A DNA stretch of 6,756 bases from Spirochaetaceae bacterium (GTDB lineage Bacteria; Spirochaetota; Spirochaetia; Treponematales; Breznakiellaceae). The DNA lies in NCBI GenBank assembly GCA_031280115.1, contig JAITHF010000092.1, positions 1 through 6,756 of the forward strand, written 5' to 3'. Below the pieces are notes generated by a model. The model made no database searches, was not told the DNA's origin, and saw only the letters and a program-made list of their open reading frames with translations. This document shows, in pieces, positions 1 to 6,713 of the stretch. Every line of letters begins with the position of its first letter. Position 1 is the stretch's first letter. Position numbers and translations under genes: made by a program.

Positions 1-2
1 TA

Positions 3-473
3 CGCAACGAGCTTGAAGCGTCGCTGGTGCTGTACTATACGGGGGTTTCCCGGGAAAGCGCGAATATCATCAAAGAACAGATAACCCATACCCAGAAAGG
101 GGACAAAGAGAACCTTGAAAGCATGCACCAGATGAAGAAACAGGCCGAGGCCATGAAAGAAGCTCTTCTGCGGGGGGAGTTTGAAAACTTTTCCCAGTGC
201 CTTTTGCAGGGCTGGGAGGCCAAAAAACGCGCGGCCCGCTCCATTACCAACACGTTTCTTGACGCTCTGTACCGCTACGCCCTTGAGCACGGCGGGAAAT
301 CCGCAAAGATTTCCGGCGCCGGCGGCGGCGGCTTTATGATGATTTACTGCGACCCCTGCGGTAAAACCGCCCTTGTCCGCGCCTTGCAAGCGAAAGCAGA
401 ACCCGGCGGCGCGGTGCTGACCCCCAGCTTTACTGAAATAGGAACCCAAGCATGGACTATCTACAAGAACTGA
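3..473 (+). CDS. hddA: D-glycero-D-manno-heptose 7-phosphate kinase, HddA-like GHMP kinase (5' end missing)
   Basis: This is the C-terminal 156 codons of a GHMP-superfamily sugar kinase. The reading frame is open from the first complete codon at base 3, so the gene begins outside the window and the GTG at 27 is internal. The family is about twice this length. The start of the visible part, with LYYTGVSRESANIIKEQ, is typical of heptose kinases, which carry an LYYTG(T/V)SR segment. The C-terminal GHMP motif AKISGAGGGGF is encoded at 303-335 and shapes the substrate and phosphate site. HddA phosphorylates C1 of D-glycero-D-manno-heptose 7-phosphate in the cytosol, giving the alpha-1,7-bisphosphate. 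The next gene, gmhA, makes its substrate, which supports heptose over other GHMP substrates such as fucose. The ATP-binding N-terminal half cannot be inspected here. Its last 22 bases overlap gmhA. Confidence 0.85.
   Translation, partial: RNELEASLVLYYTGVSRESANIIKEQITHTQKGDKENLESMHQMKKQAEAMKEALLRGEFENFSQCLLQGWEAKKRAARSITNTFLDALYRYALEHGGKSAKISGAGGGGFMMIYCDPCGKTALVRALQAKAEPGGAVLTPSFTEIGTQAWTIYKN
440..444 (+). promoter_or_regulatory. ribosome binding site of gmhA
   Basis: AGGAA lies 7 bases before the ATG at 452, inside the last codons of the upstream kinase gene. This spacing supports 452 as the gmhA start and so supports the 22-base overlap of the two genes, an arrangement that favours coupled translation. 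Confidence 0.6.
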
Positions 474-1078
474 CCGAACGCTATCCGAAACTCAAACCTG
501 TCGCCCCGGACATTAACGCGGCGTTCAACGTGATTGCCGGCGCCTTTTCAAACGGCGGCAAACTCCTTATCGCGGGAAACGGCGGGAGCGCCGCTGACGC
601 CGAACATATCGTCGGGGAACTTATGAAAAACTTCGTGAAGAAGCGCCGGCTTCCGGCCCCGTTTATAGAGGCCGTTGAGAAGGCGGATCCGGAGATTGCC
701 GCCTACCTCCTGCCGCACCTCCAGCCCGGCCTGCCGTCTATCCCCCTTTCCAGCCACGCCTCGCTTAACACCGCCTCGCTTAACGATATTGACGGCAATA
801 TCATCTTCGCCCAGCAGGTGTACGGCTACGGGAAACCGGGGGACGTGTTTCTCGGCATATCAACGTCAGGCAATTCGCGGAACGTGCTCTGCGCCGCCGC
901 AACAGCGAAAGCCAAAGACCTCAAGGTTATCGCCCTCTCAGGCGGGAGCGGCGGCGCGTTAAAGCGCTTCGCCGACGTGTCGGTTATTGTCCCCGAAATC
1001 GAGACGTATAAAATTCAGGAACTGCACCTGCCGGTGTACCACTGCCTCTGCCTTATGCTGGAAGACCGGTTTTTCTAA
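452..1078 (+). CDS. gmhA: Sedoheptulose 7-phosphate isomerase (phosphoheptose isomerase, SIS domain)
   Basis: The product is a 208-residue cytosolic SIS-domain enzyme that converts sedoheptulose 7-phosphate to D-glycero-D-manno-heptose 7-phosphate, the first step of nucleotide-heptose synthesis. The phosphosugar-binding segments are visible: AGNGGSAADAEH at 41-52 and GISTSGNSRNV at 135-145. The metal and catalytic positions of GmhA are all present: His52 and Glu56 in HIVGEL, and Gln189 and His197 in IQELHLPVYH, matching His61, Glu65, Gln172 and His180 of the E. coli enzyme. Aligned by eye, the stretch between residues 57 and 100 is roughly 27 residues longer than in E. coli GmhA. It reads as an extra helical segment, probably a subfamily feature. 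A good ribosome binding site precedes the ATG. The gene overlaps the kinase by 22 bases, and its TAA is immediately followed by the next ATG. A DiaA-like regulatory SIS protein is unlikely, given the intact metal site and the neighbours. Confidence 0.93.
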   Translation: MDYLQELTERYPKLKPVAPDINAAFNVIAGAFSNGGKLLIAGNGGSAADAEHIVGELMKNFVKKRRLPAPFIEAVEKADPEIAAYLLPHLQPGLPSIPLSSHASLNTASLNDIDGNIIFAQQVYGYGKPGDVFLGISTSGNSRNVLCAAATAKAKDLKVIALSGGSGGALKRFADVSVIVPEIETYKIQELHLPVYHCLCLMLEDRFF

Positions 1079-2365
1079 ATGAAAGCCGTTATTATGGCCG
1101 GCGGGAAGGGGAGCCGCGCGGCCTCCATAGCGAAAGATATTCCCAAGCCCCTTATCCCCCTGCACGGGAAGCCTGTTCTCGCGTACCAGCTTGACTGCCT
1201 CAAACGAAACGGCATCACCGATATTACGATGGTGGTGGGCTATCTTGGGGGCCGGATAAAAGACTATTTCGGCGGCGGCGGCGCTTTCGGCTGCACAGTC
1301 TCGTATTATACCGAAACCGAACCCCTCGGCACTGCCGGCGCCCTGTACAAACTGCCGGACCTCACTGAGGACTTTGCGCTTATAAACGGGGATATTATCT
1401 TTGATATTGACTTTTCCCGTATGCTTGCCTTCCACCGGCGCAGGGGCGCCAAAGCTACCCTTGCGGCGCACCCGAACAGCCACCCTGAAGACAGCGCCCT
1501 TCTCGTAACCGGCGATGAAGATCAGGTAACCCGCTGGCTTGCGAAAGAAGCGCCCCGCCGGTATTTCAAGAATTTAGTCAACGCGGGTGTTCATATCCTT
1601 AAAAAAGACGCCCTCCCCCCGCGGGAAGCAGTATTAGAAAAGGCTGATTTGGACCGGGATATACTGGCTCCCCTTATTCCCTCAGGCGGCGTCTATGCCT
1701 ATAGAACATCCGAATACATCAAAGACATGGGCACCCCTGAACGGTACGAACAGGTTTCGCTGGATATATCCCGCGGCCTTGTTGCAAGCCGCAACCTGTC
1801 CCGCCCCCAGAAAGCGGTGTTTTTGGACCGGGACGGCACGATAAATAAAGCCGGCGGGTTTGTCCGCAGCCCCGAAGAGTTTACCCTTATTGACGGCGCG
1901 GCAGAAGGGATAAAGCGGATAAATCAGGCGGGGTATCTTGCCATTGTCATTACCAACCAGCCGGTCATAGCCCGCGGGGAAGTTACCCTCGAAGGGCTTG
2001 ACGAGATACATCAAAAAATGGAAGCAGAACTGGGGAAGGCCGGGGCGTACGTTGAGGATATTTTCTTCTGCCCCCACCATCCGGACAAGGGGTATAGAGG
2101 CGAGCGGGAGGAATACAAGACAGACTGCGATTGCAGGAAGCCTAAGCCGGGGATGATCCTCCGCGCCGCGGCAGCGTATAATATTGACCTGCGCCAATCC
2201 TACATGGCCGGCGACAGCCTCCGGGACGCGGGCGCGGGCATCGCCGCAGGGTGTACGCCGGTACTGATACGCGAAGCGGAATCAGGCGGCGCCGTCTCTT
2301 TCGAGGGGCGGGAGGTTCTGTGCTTCCCCAGCCTTTACGAGTTTGCCCGCCAATGTATCCGCTAG
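1079..2365 (+). CDS. Bifunctional heptose-1-phosphate nucleotidyltransferase / heptose 1,7-bisphosphate phosphatase (HddC-GmhB fusion)
   Basis: This 428-residue protein joins two enzymes. Residues 1 to about 235 form a sugar-1-phosphate nucleotidyltransferase. It has the glycine-rich nucleotide loop MAGGKGSR (6-13), the IPKP segment (21-24), the GTAGAL segment (84-89) and LINGDIIFDID (101-111) with the metal-binding aspartate. Residues about 245-400 form a HAD phosphatase of the GmhB type. It has FLDRDGTIN (248-256) with catalytic Asp250 and Asp252, TNQPVIARG (292-300), a zinc-binding set CPHH (331-334) with CDC (350-352), RKPKPGM (353-359) and GDSLRDA (378-384). The phosphatase half would remove the C7 phosphate and the transferase half would then activate the heptose 1-phosphate. 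In HddA-type pathways the donor is GTP, giving GDP-heptose, but the nucleotide cannot be read from the sequence. The ATG directly abuts the gmhA stop (TAAATG), so translation is probably coupled. Similar fusions are, to my recollection, known elsewhere and annotated as HAD-IIIA hydrolases. Confidence 0.88.
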   Translation: MKAVIMAGGKGSRAASIAKDIPKPLIPLHGKPVLAYQLDCLKRNGITDITMVVGYLGGRIKDYFGGGGAFGCTVSYYTETEPLGTAGALYKLPDLTEDFALINGDIIFDIDFSRMLAFHRRRGAKATLAAHPNSHPEDSALLVTGDEDQVTRWLAKEAPRRYFKNLVNAGVHILKKDALPPREAVLEKADLDRDILAPLIPSGGVYAYRTSEYIKDMGTPERYEQVSLDISRGLVASRNLSRPQKAVFLDRDGTINKAGGFVRSPEEFTLIDGAAEGIKRINQAGYLAIVITNQPVIARGEVTLEGLDEIHQKMEAELGKAGAYVEDIFFCPHHPDKGYRGEREEYKTDCDCRKPKPGMILRAAAAYNIDLRQSYMAGDSLRDAGAGIAAGCTPVLIREAESGGAVSFEGREVLCFPSLYEFARQCIR

Positions 2366-2397
2366 GGCTTCCGCTCATTCCGCCGCATTCCACACGC

Positions 2398-2403
2398 AAG
2401 GAG
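2398..2403 (+). promoter_or_regulatory. ribosome binding site deciding a GTG start at 2411
   Basis: AAGGAG is the best Shine-Dalgarno match in the 45-base gap before the next gene. It ends only 1 base before the ATG at 2405, too close for normal initiation, but 7 bases before the in-frame GTG at 2411. The GTG is therefore the likelier start, which removes two residues from the longest reading frame. Confidence 0.6.
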
Positions 2404-2410
2404 TATGATC

Positions 2411-3649
2411 GTGTCTTTTAACCTGCTCTATATTGATCCGGGCACCGGCAGCATCCTGTTCTCTATTCTGATCAGCGCCGCTGCAACCCTGTATTTCCTC
2501 TTCCGGGCGCTTATGATAAAGGCGAAAGTGTTTTTCTCAGGCCGCAGGAACGCCGCCGCGCCTAAAGCGGCCCGGCCCTTTGTTATTTACGCCGAGGGAG
2601 CTCAATACTGGAACGTATTTAAGCCCGTTCTCGATGCCTGCGAGCGCCGCGGGCAGCCCTTGGCCTACCTTACGTCCGCGGAAGACGATCCGGTGTTCAA
2701 GGCCGGATACCAGTGGGCCGCGCCGGAATATATCGGCAAAGGGAACAGCGCTTTCGCGCGCCTTAATTTTCTTTCCGCTGACCTTGTTCTTATGACCACC
2801 CCGGGCCTCGGGGTGGACCAGCTCAAGCGGTCAAAGGCCGTAACCCATTACGCCCATGTGCTCCACGCCCCGGGGGACGCCACCTTGTACCGCCTGTTCG
2901 GCCTTGATTATTTTGATTCGGTCCTCCTTACCGGCGATTATCAGGGGGAAGACATCCGCGCCCTTGAGCGGCAGCGGAACCTGCCTGAAAAACAACTGGT
3001 AACTGTGGGCTGCACCTATCTTGACGTGTACGCGGAGAAAATCGCGGCGCTTCCTCAAGAAGATCCCCATCCGTTCACGGTGCTCCTCTCCCCGTCATGG
3101 GGCGCTTCAGGGCTGCTCTCCCGTTATGGGGAAAAACTGCTTGACCCCCTGGCCGCGACGGGCTGGCGGATTATCATACGGCCCCATCCCCAGTCAAAAC
3201 AGTCCGAAGCGGCGCTCCTTGAACGCCTTGCCGGACAGTACCGGAAGGCGCCGAACCTGTTCTGGGATTACGAGCGGGACAATATCTTTTCTCTGGCAAA
3301 AGCGGACTGCATGATCTCCGATTTTTCAGGGATTATCTTTGATTACCTGTTTCTGCGGGACAAGCCGGTTCTGTATGTTGCCCAGGGCATGGACCTGCGC
3401 CCTTACGACGCGGACGACCTTGAGCGCGAGCCCTGGCAGTTCAGGATCCTGCGGGAGGCTGCCGTGGAACTTACCGAAGCGGATTTCCCCGCTGTGAAAG
3501 AGATTATCTCCCGCCTCTCTGAGAGCGGAACCTATAAAGCCGCGCGGGAGAAGGCGAAAAAGACCGCCTGGGACCGCCCCGGGGAAGCGGGGGAACGGAT
3601 CCTTGACTTTGTGATGTCCCATCTGCCCGCACCCCAAGCAAGCGCGTAA
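2411..3649 (+). CDS. Membrane-anchored CDP-glycerol glycerophosphotransferase-like protein
   Basis: From the GTG at 2411 the product has 412 residues; an ATG at 2405 would add two, but the ribosome binding site fits it badly. The protein begins with YIDPGTGS, a motif I recall at the N-terminus of various small-anchor bacterial membrane proteins, followed by one hydrophobic segment of about 23 residues (about 14-36). Basic residues after it suggest the catalytic part faces the cytoplasm. The rest has the GT-B-like layout of the CDP-glycerol:poly(glycerophosphate) glycerophosphotransferase (TagB/TagF) family. Its C-terminal half carries IIIRPHPQ (about 254-261) and ISDFSGIIFDY (about 302-312), corresponding to the family's RxHP-like and SDYSS..FDY segments. 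Such enzymes transfer polyol phosphates from CDP-polyols. Donor and acceptor here are unknown, and a different sugar or polyol is possible. Its place between heptose-nucleotide genes and a glycosyltransferase points to envelope glycan synthesis. Confidence 0.7.
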   Translation: MSFNLLYIDPGTGSILFSILISAAATLYFLFRALMIKAKVFFSGRRNAAAPKAARPFVIYAEGAQYWNVFKPVLDACERRGQPLAYLTSAEDDPVFKAGYQWAAPEYIGKGNSAFARLNFLSADLVLMTTPGLGVDQLKRSKAVTHYAHVLHAPGDATLYRLFGLDYFDSVLLTGDYQGEDIRALERQRNLPEKQLVTVGCTYLDVYAEKIAALPQEDPHPFTVLLSPSWGASGLLSRYGEKLLDPLAATGWRIIIRPHPQSKQSEAALLERLAGQYRKAPNLFWDYERDNIFSLAKADCMISDFSGIIFDYLFLRDKPVLYVAQGMDLRPYDADDLEREPWQFRILREAAVELTEADFPAVKEIISRLSESGTYKAAREKAKKTAWDRPGEAGERILDFVMSHLPAPQASA

Positions 3650-3656
3650 ACCCTCT

Positions 3657-4760
3657 GTGCGTATCGCTGTTGATTGCAGGCTCATTGACTCAAGCGGCGT
3701 GGGGGTCTATCTTCAGGGCTGCCTTCCCTATTTTCTGGCAGCCCCCCATGAGTTCGTGCTTTTAGGGGACAGCCCCGTCCTCCGCTCGCTTGTTCCTGAA
3801 CGAAAAGGGCTCACCCGTATCCCCTGCGGGGTAAAGCCCTTTTCCCCTGCCGAATTATGCGCCTTCCCCCGTGGCATTTTGAGGGCGCTCAACCGCGCGG
3901 ATCTCTATTACAGCCCCTCTTTTAATCTCCCTGCGGGCATTAGGGTTCCGGTATATACCACCATGCACGATATTATTTTTCCTGATATGCCTGAGCTGGC
4001 CTCGAAGATCGGGCTTGCGGCGCGTATGTGGTGGTACAGGCGGGCCTTCAGGCGCTCGGAAAAGGTGTTTACTGTTTCCCAGTTCTCCAAGTCCAGAATC
4101 GAGCGCTTTCTGGGAACGTCCGCGCCGGTTATCGTTACCTACAGCGCTGTCCAGAACGCGCTGGCAGCCGGAGGCCCGGCGCCCGCCTGCGCCAAGAAAG
4201 AAACAATCCTTTTTATCGGGAATATCAAGAAACATAAGGGCCTGGGGTGCCTGCTGGATGGATTTTTCCGCGCCCGGAGCGAGGGCTTGGGGCACACCCT
4301 TATAATCGTCGGGGACAAGGATAATTTCCGCTCTTCCGATACGGCGTTCCTCCGAAGCCTGAGGCGCATGGACCGGTCAATTCTTGAGTTTACCGGACAC
4401 GCGCCCCCTGAGAGGCTTAGGGCCCTCATCGCGGAGGCGGCGCTTTTGGTACAGCCCTCGCTCTATGAGGGCTTCGGCCTGCCGCCTCTTGAGGCTATGA
4501 CCGGGGGAACTGCGGCGCTTATCTCGGATATTCCTGCCTTCAAAGAAATCTACGGGGATTTTCCGGTAACTTTTTTCCGCGCCGGGGATCCGGCAGACCT
4601 AAAAGAAAAACTGCTTGCGCTTTTGCGCGGCAAAGGCGCCCCCTCGGTTACGCTCTCTCCTGAGCTTGCCTGCCGCTACTCGTTTCAGAAGACCGCGTCG
4701 GCCATCCTGCACAATCTGGCCGCGCCGGCGGCTTGCGCGCCGGCGGGTCTTGGTGTATAG
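3657..4760 (+). CDS. Glycosyltransferase family 4 (group 1) protein
   Basis: The product has 367 residues and a GT-B fold, with no signal peptide or clear membrane segment. The N-terminal domain opens with [19 protein letters not shown], the usual first strand and glycine loop of GT4 enzymes. [10 protein letters not shown] (104-113) and [11 protein letters not shown] (138-148) are also typical. The C-terminal nucleotide-sugar domain starts around [13 protein letters not shown] (184-196) and carries the retaining GT4 E-x7-E signature, Glu271 and Glu279 in [12 protein letters not shown]. It probably transfers a sugar, possibly the heptose made by the upstream genes, to a glycan; the specificity cannot be read. 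The GTG start at 3657 is chosen because it begins exactly at the first conserved strand. It lies 7 bases after the previous stop and lacks a good ribosome binding site, so coupled translation is likely. The Ala/Pro-rich C-terminal tail (about 355-367) lies beyond the fold and overlaps the putative lepA promoter. Confidence 0.88.
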   Translation: MRIAVDCRLIDSSGVGVYLQGCLPYFLAAPHEFVLLGDSPVLRSLVPERKGLTRIPCGVKPFSPAELCAFPRGILRALNRADLYYSPSFNLPAGIRVPVYTTMHDIIFPDMPELASKIGLAARMWWYRRAFRRSEKVFTVSQFSKSRIERFLGTSAPVIVTYSAVQNALAAGGPAPACAKKETILFIGNIKKHKGLGCLLDGFFRARSEGLGHTLIIVGDKDNFRSSDTAFLRSLRRMDRSILEFTGHAPPERLRALIAEAALLVQPSLYEGFGLPPLEAMTGGTAALISDIPAFKEIYGDFPVTFFRAGDPADLKEKLLALLRGKGAPSVTLSPELACRYSFQKTASAILHNLAAPAACAPAGLGV

Positions 4761-4761
4761 T
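4733..4761 (+). promoter_or_regulatory. putative sigma70-type promoter for lepA
   Basis: TTGCGC (4733-4738) and TATAGT (4756-4761) are separated by 17 bases, the optimal spacing, and each matches its consensus hexamer in four or five positions. Transcription would be expected to start about 7 bases after the -10, at 4767-4769, on the lepA ATG itself. The glycosyltransferase stop TAG (4758-4760) lies inside the -10 hexamer. The match is by eye and could be chance. Confidence 0.45.
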
Positions 4762-4767
4762 GCCGCT

Positions 4768-6588
4768 ATGACAGAAACTTCGGCGGACACATCCCATATC
4801 CGTAACTTTTGCATCATCGCCCACATTGACCACGGCAAATCAACCCTTGCAGACCGGCTTATCCAAAAGGGGCGCCTGGTGGATGACCGGGACTTTCAAG
4901 ATCAGATCCTTGATACTATGGACATCGAGCGGGAGCGGGGCATCACTATCAAAAGCCAGGCAGTGCGTATCCCGTACACGGCGCGGGACGGAGCGCGCTA
5001 CGCCCTTAACTTGGTGGACACTCCGGGGCACGTTGACTTCACCTACGAGGTCTCACGGGCCATAAACGCCTGCGAAGGCGCGCTCCTTCTGGTGGACGCC
5101 ACGCAAGGCGTGCAGGCCCAGACCCTGTCCAATATGTACCTCGCGCTGGAACACAATCTTGAGATTGTGCCGGTGATAAACAAGATAGATATGGCCGCGG
5201 CGGACATTGGGGGGACCAAAGAACAGATAGAGCGGGACCTGGGGCTTGATCCTGAGGCGGCGCTTCTCGTCTCGGCCCGGCGGGGAACCGGCGTGGACGA
5301 GCTTTTTGAGGCCATTATCGCGCGGATACCCCCGCCTGCGGGAAAAGACGGCGCCCCCTTGCGGGCGCTTATCTTTGACTGCCACTACGACCCGTACCGG
5401 GGGGTTGTGGCGCATATACGGGTCTTTGACGGGACCGTCAGGCGGGGCATGAAGATACGTTTCATGTCCAACGGCGCCGAATACGAGGTGGAAACAGTGG
5501 GGGTGTTTAAGCTCTCGCTCTGTGAGGCCGGCGCCCTTGCCGCAGGAAGCGTGGGCTATATCATAGCCGGCATAAAGACCGTCAAAGACGCGCGGGTCGG
5601 GGACACGATAACCGGCGCGGACAACCCCTGCGGGGCGCCGCTGCCCGGGTTCAGGGAGGTGAAGCCGGTGGTGTTTTCGTCAATCTATCCGGTGGATTCC
5701 AATGAGTACGAGGAGCTTAAAACCAGCCTTGAGAAACTAACGCTCAACGACGCCTCGCTTATTTATGAAAAAGATTCGTCTGCGGCGCTGGGCTTCGGCT
5801 TCAGGTGCGGCTTTCTGGGGCTGCTCCACCTTGAGGTCATTCAGGAGCGCCTTGAACGGGAATTCGGCCAGTCGGTGATATTTACCGCCCCTTCGGTGAA
5901 GTACAAGGCGCGCCTCCGCAGCGGGGAGGAGGTTTTTGTGGATAATCCTATGGATTATCCTGAGGAGGGGGACATCGAGAGCGCCGAGGAGCCGTATATC
6001 CGGGCCGCCATCATCACGCCTGCCGGCTTTTTGGGAAACATTATGACCTTGTGCATGGAAAAGCGGGGGGTCAAGACCAACATGACCTATCTCGACGAGA
6101 AGCGGGTGGAGCTTATCTACGCCATGCCCCTTGCGGAGGTGCTGTTTGATTTCTACGACCGGCTTAAAAGCCTCAGCCGGGGCTACGCTTCGTTTGATTA
6201 CGATATGACCGACTATAAGCCCACTGAACTTGCGAAACTTGACATCCTGCTTAACGGGAAGATTGTGGACGCCCTCTCCCAGCTGGTATTTCGGGACAAG
6301 GCATACGAGCGGGCCCGGGCCGTATGCGAGCGGCTGCGGGACGAAATCCCCCGCCAGCAGTTTAAGATACCTATTCAAGGCGCCCTGGGAAGCCAGATTA
6401 TCGCCCGGGAGACGGTGAACGCCCTGCGTAAGGATGTGCTTGCCAAGTGTTACGGCGGAGACATTACCCGTAAGCGCAAACTGCTTGAGAAGCAGAAAGA
6501 GGGGAAGAAGCGTATGAAAATGGTCGGGGACGTGGAGCTCCCCCAGAGCGCCTTTCTCGCAGTCTTAAAGCCCTCTGCGCAGCCGTAG
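4768..6588 (+). CDS. lepA: Elongation factor 4 (LepA), ribosomal back-translocating GTPase
   Basis: The 606-residue product is a full-length LepA/EF4, close to the family's usual 600. It is a cytosolic GTPase related to EF-G that acts on the ribosome. The GTPase domain (about 1-190) has G1 AHIDHGKS (18-25), G2 RGITIKSQ (57-64), G3 DTPGH (84-88, with catalytic His88), G4 NKID (138-141) and a G5-like SARRGTG (169-175; SAK is more common). EF-G-like domains II, III and V follow, with [16 protein letters not shown] in the middle. The LepA-specific C-terminal domain ends in the hallmark [16 protein letters not shown] and AFLAVLK. The ATG at 4768 is chosen because homology begins at [16 protein letters not shown]. 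The frame stays open upstream to 4615, but that stretch overlaps the glycosyltransferase in another frame and is Arg/Pro-rich nonsense. No Shine-Dalgarno is visible. A promoter-like pair just upstream suggests separate, possibly leaderless, transcription. Confidence 0.97.
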   Translation: MTETSADTSHIRNFCIIAHIDHGKSTLADRLIQKGRLVDDRDFQDQILDTMDIERERGITIKSQAVRIPYTARDGARYALNLVDTPGHVDFTYEVSRAINACEGALLLVDATQGVQAQTLSNMYLALEHNLEIVPVINKIDMAAADIGGTKEQIERDLGLDPEAALLVSARRGTGVDELFEAIIARIPPPAGKDGAPLRALIFDCHYDPYRGVVAHIRVFDGTVRRGMKIRFMSNGAEYEVETVGVFKLSLCEAGALAAGSVGYIIAGIKTVKDARVGDTITGADNPCGAPLPGFREVKPVVFSSIYPVDSNEYEELKTSLEKLTLNDASLIYEKDSSAALGFGFRCGFLGLLHLEVIQERLEREFGQSVIFTAPSVKYKARLRSGEEVFVDNPMDYPEEGDIESAEEPYIRAAIITPAGFLGNIMTLCMEKRGVKTNMTYLDEKRVELIYAMPLAEVLFDFYDRLKSLSRGYASFDYDMTDYKPTELAKLDILLNGKIVDALSQLVFRDKAYERARAVCERLRDEIPRQQFKIPIQGALGSQIIARETVNALRKDVLAKCYGGDITRKRKLLEKQKEGKKRMKMVGDVELPQSAFLAVLKPSAQP

Positions 6589-6626
6589 GCTGTTTCAGGC
6601 GCTTCCTGTTGCGGGAGGGTTTGCAA
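6579..6626 (+). repeat. two-hairpin repeat, copy 1, overlapping the lepA stop codon
   Basis: The first part, 6579-6596, fits GCAGCCGNAGGCTGTTYC and forms a stem CAGCC/GGCTG around a GTA loop. The lepA stop TAG (6586-6588) spans the loop and the first base of the 3' arm. A second weaker hairpin follows (CTTCC at 6602-6606 with GGGAG at 6613-6617, one G-T pair), then TTTGCAA at 6620-6626. The same order of elements occurs in copy 2 at 6713-6748, with about 7 extra bases between the hairpins here. Confidence 0.55.
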
Positions 6627-6648
6627 TTTTAGTCACAACCCAGAAGCA

Positions 6649-6673
6649 GCGCCTCATCGCGCTTTGCAGGCGC
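6649..6673 (+). other. weak inverted repeat after lepA
   Basis: GCGCCT (6649-6654) and AGGCGC (6668-6673) can pair around a 13-base loop. No T-run follows, so this is not a standard Rho-independent terminator. A longer-range pair, GCTTCCTG (6601-6608) with CAGGAAGC (6686-6693), encloses it. Either could be chance in GC-rich sequence. Confidence 0.25.
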
Positions 6674-6698
6674 ACGGGCTCATAGCAGGAAGCCTTTT

Positions 6699-6713
6699 GG
6701 GGGGGTTGGGGGG
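6699..6713 (+). other. G7-TT-G6 tract
   Basis: Seven G, two T and six G stand immediately before repeat copy 2. The tract lies outside any recognised gene. Its last G is also the first base of the repeat. A two-layer quadruplex or replication slippage is possible, but nothing here shows a function. Confidence 0.4.

Noticed and set aside
758..784. Perfect 12-bp direct repeat GCCTCGCTTAAC in gmhA, period 15, encoding ASLNT-ASLND
   Set aside because: By-eye alignment to E. coli GmhA covers both units without a gap, so it is not a recent insertion. It probably reflects codon preference in two similar residue strings.
959..1483. Antisense open frame of 174 codons across the gmhA/fusion junction
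   Set aside because: It is a shadow of two well-supported genes, with no recognisable motif and no ribosome binding site worth noting.
4453..4473. 7-bp inverted repeat AGCCCTC/GAGGGCT in the glycosyltransferase gene
   Set aside because: It lies over the conserved E-x7-E region (PSLYEGF), where the protein sequence constrains the bases. There is no T-run and no gene end nearby.
4615..4767. N-terminal extension of lepA to 657 residues
   Set aside because: The extra 51 residues are Arg/Pro-rich, overlap the well-supported glycosyltransferase gene in another frame, and precede the point where LepA homology begins at the ATG at 4768.
5737..6378. Antisense open frame of 213 codons inside lepA
   Set aside because: It mirrors a highly conserved coding region on the other strand, its translation shows no recognisable domain, and long antisense frames are expected in GC-rich genes.
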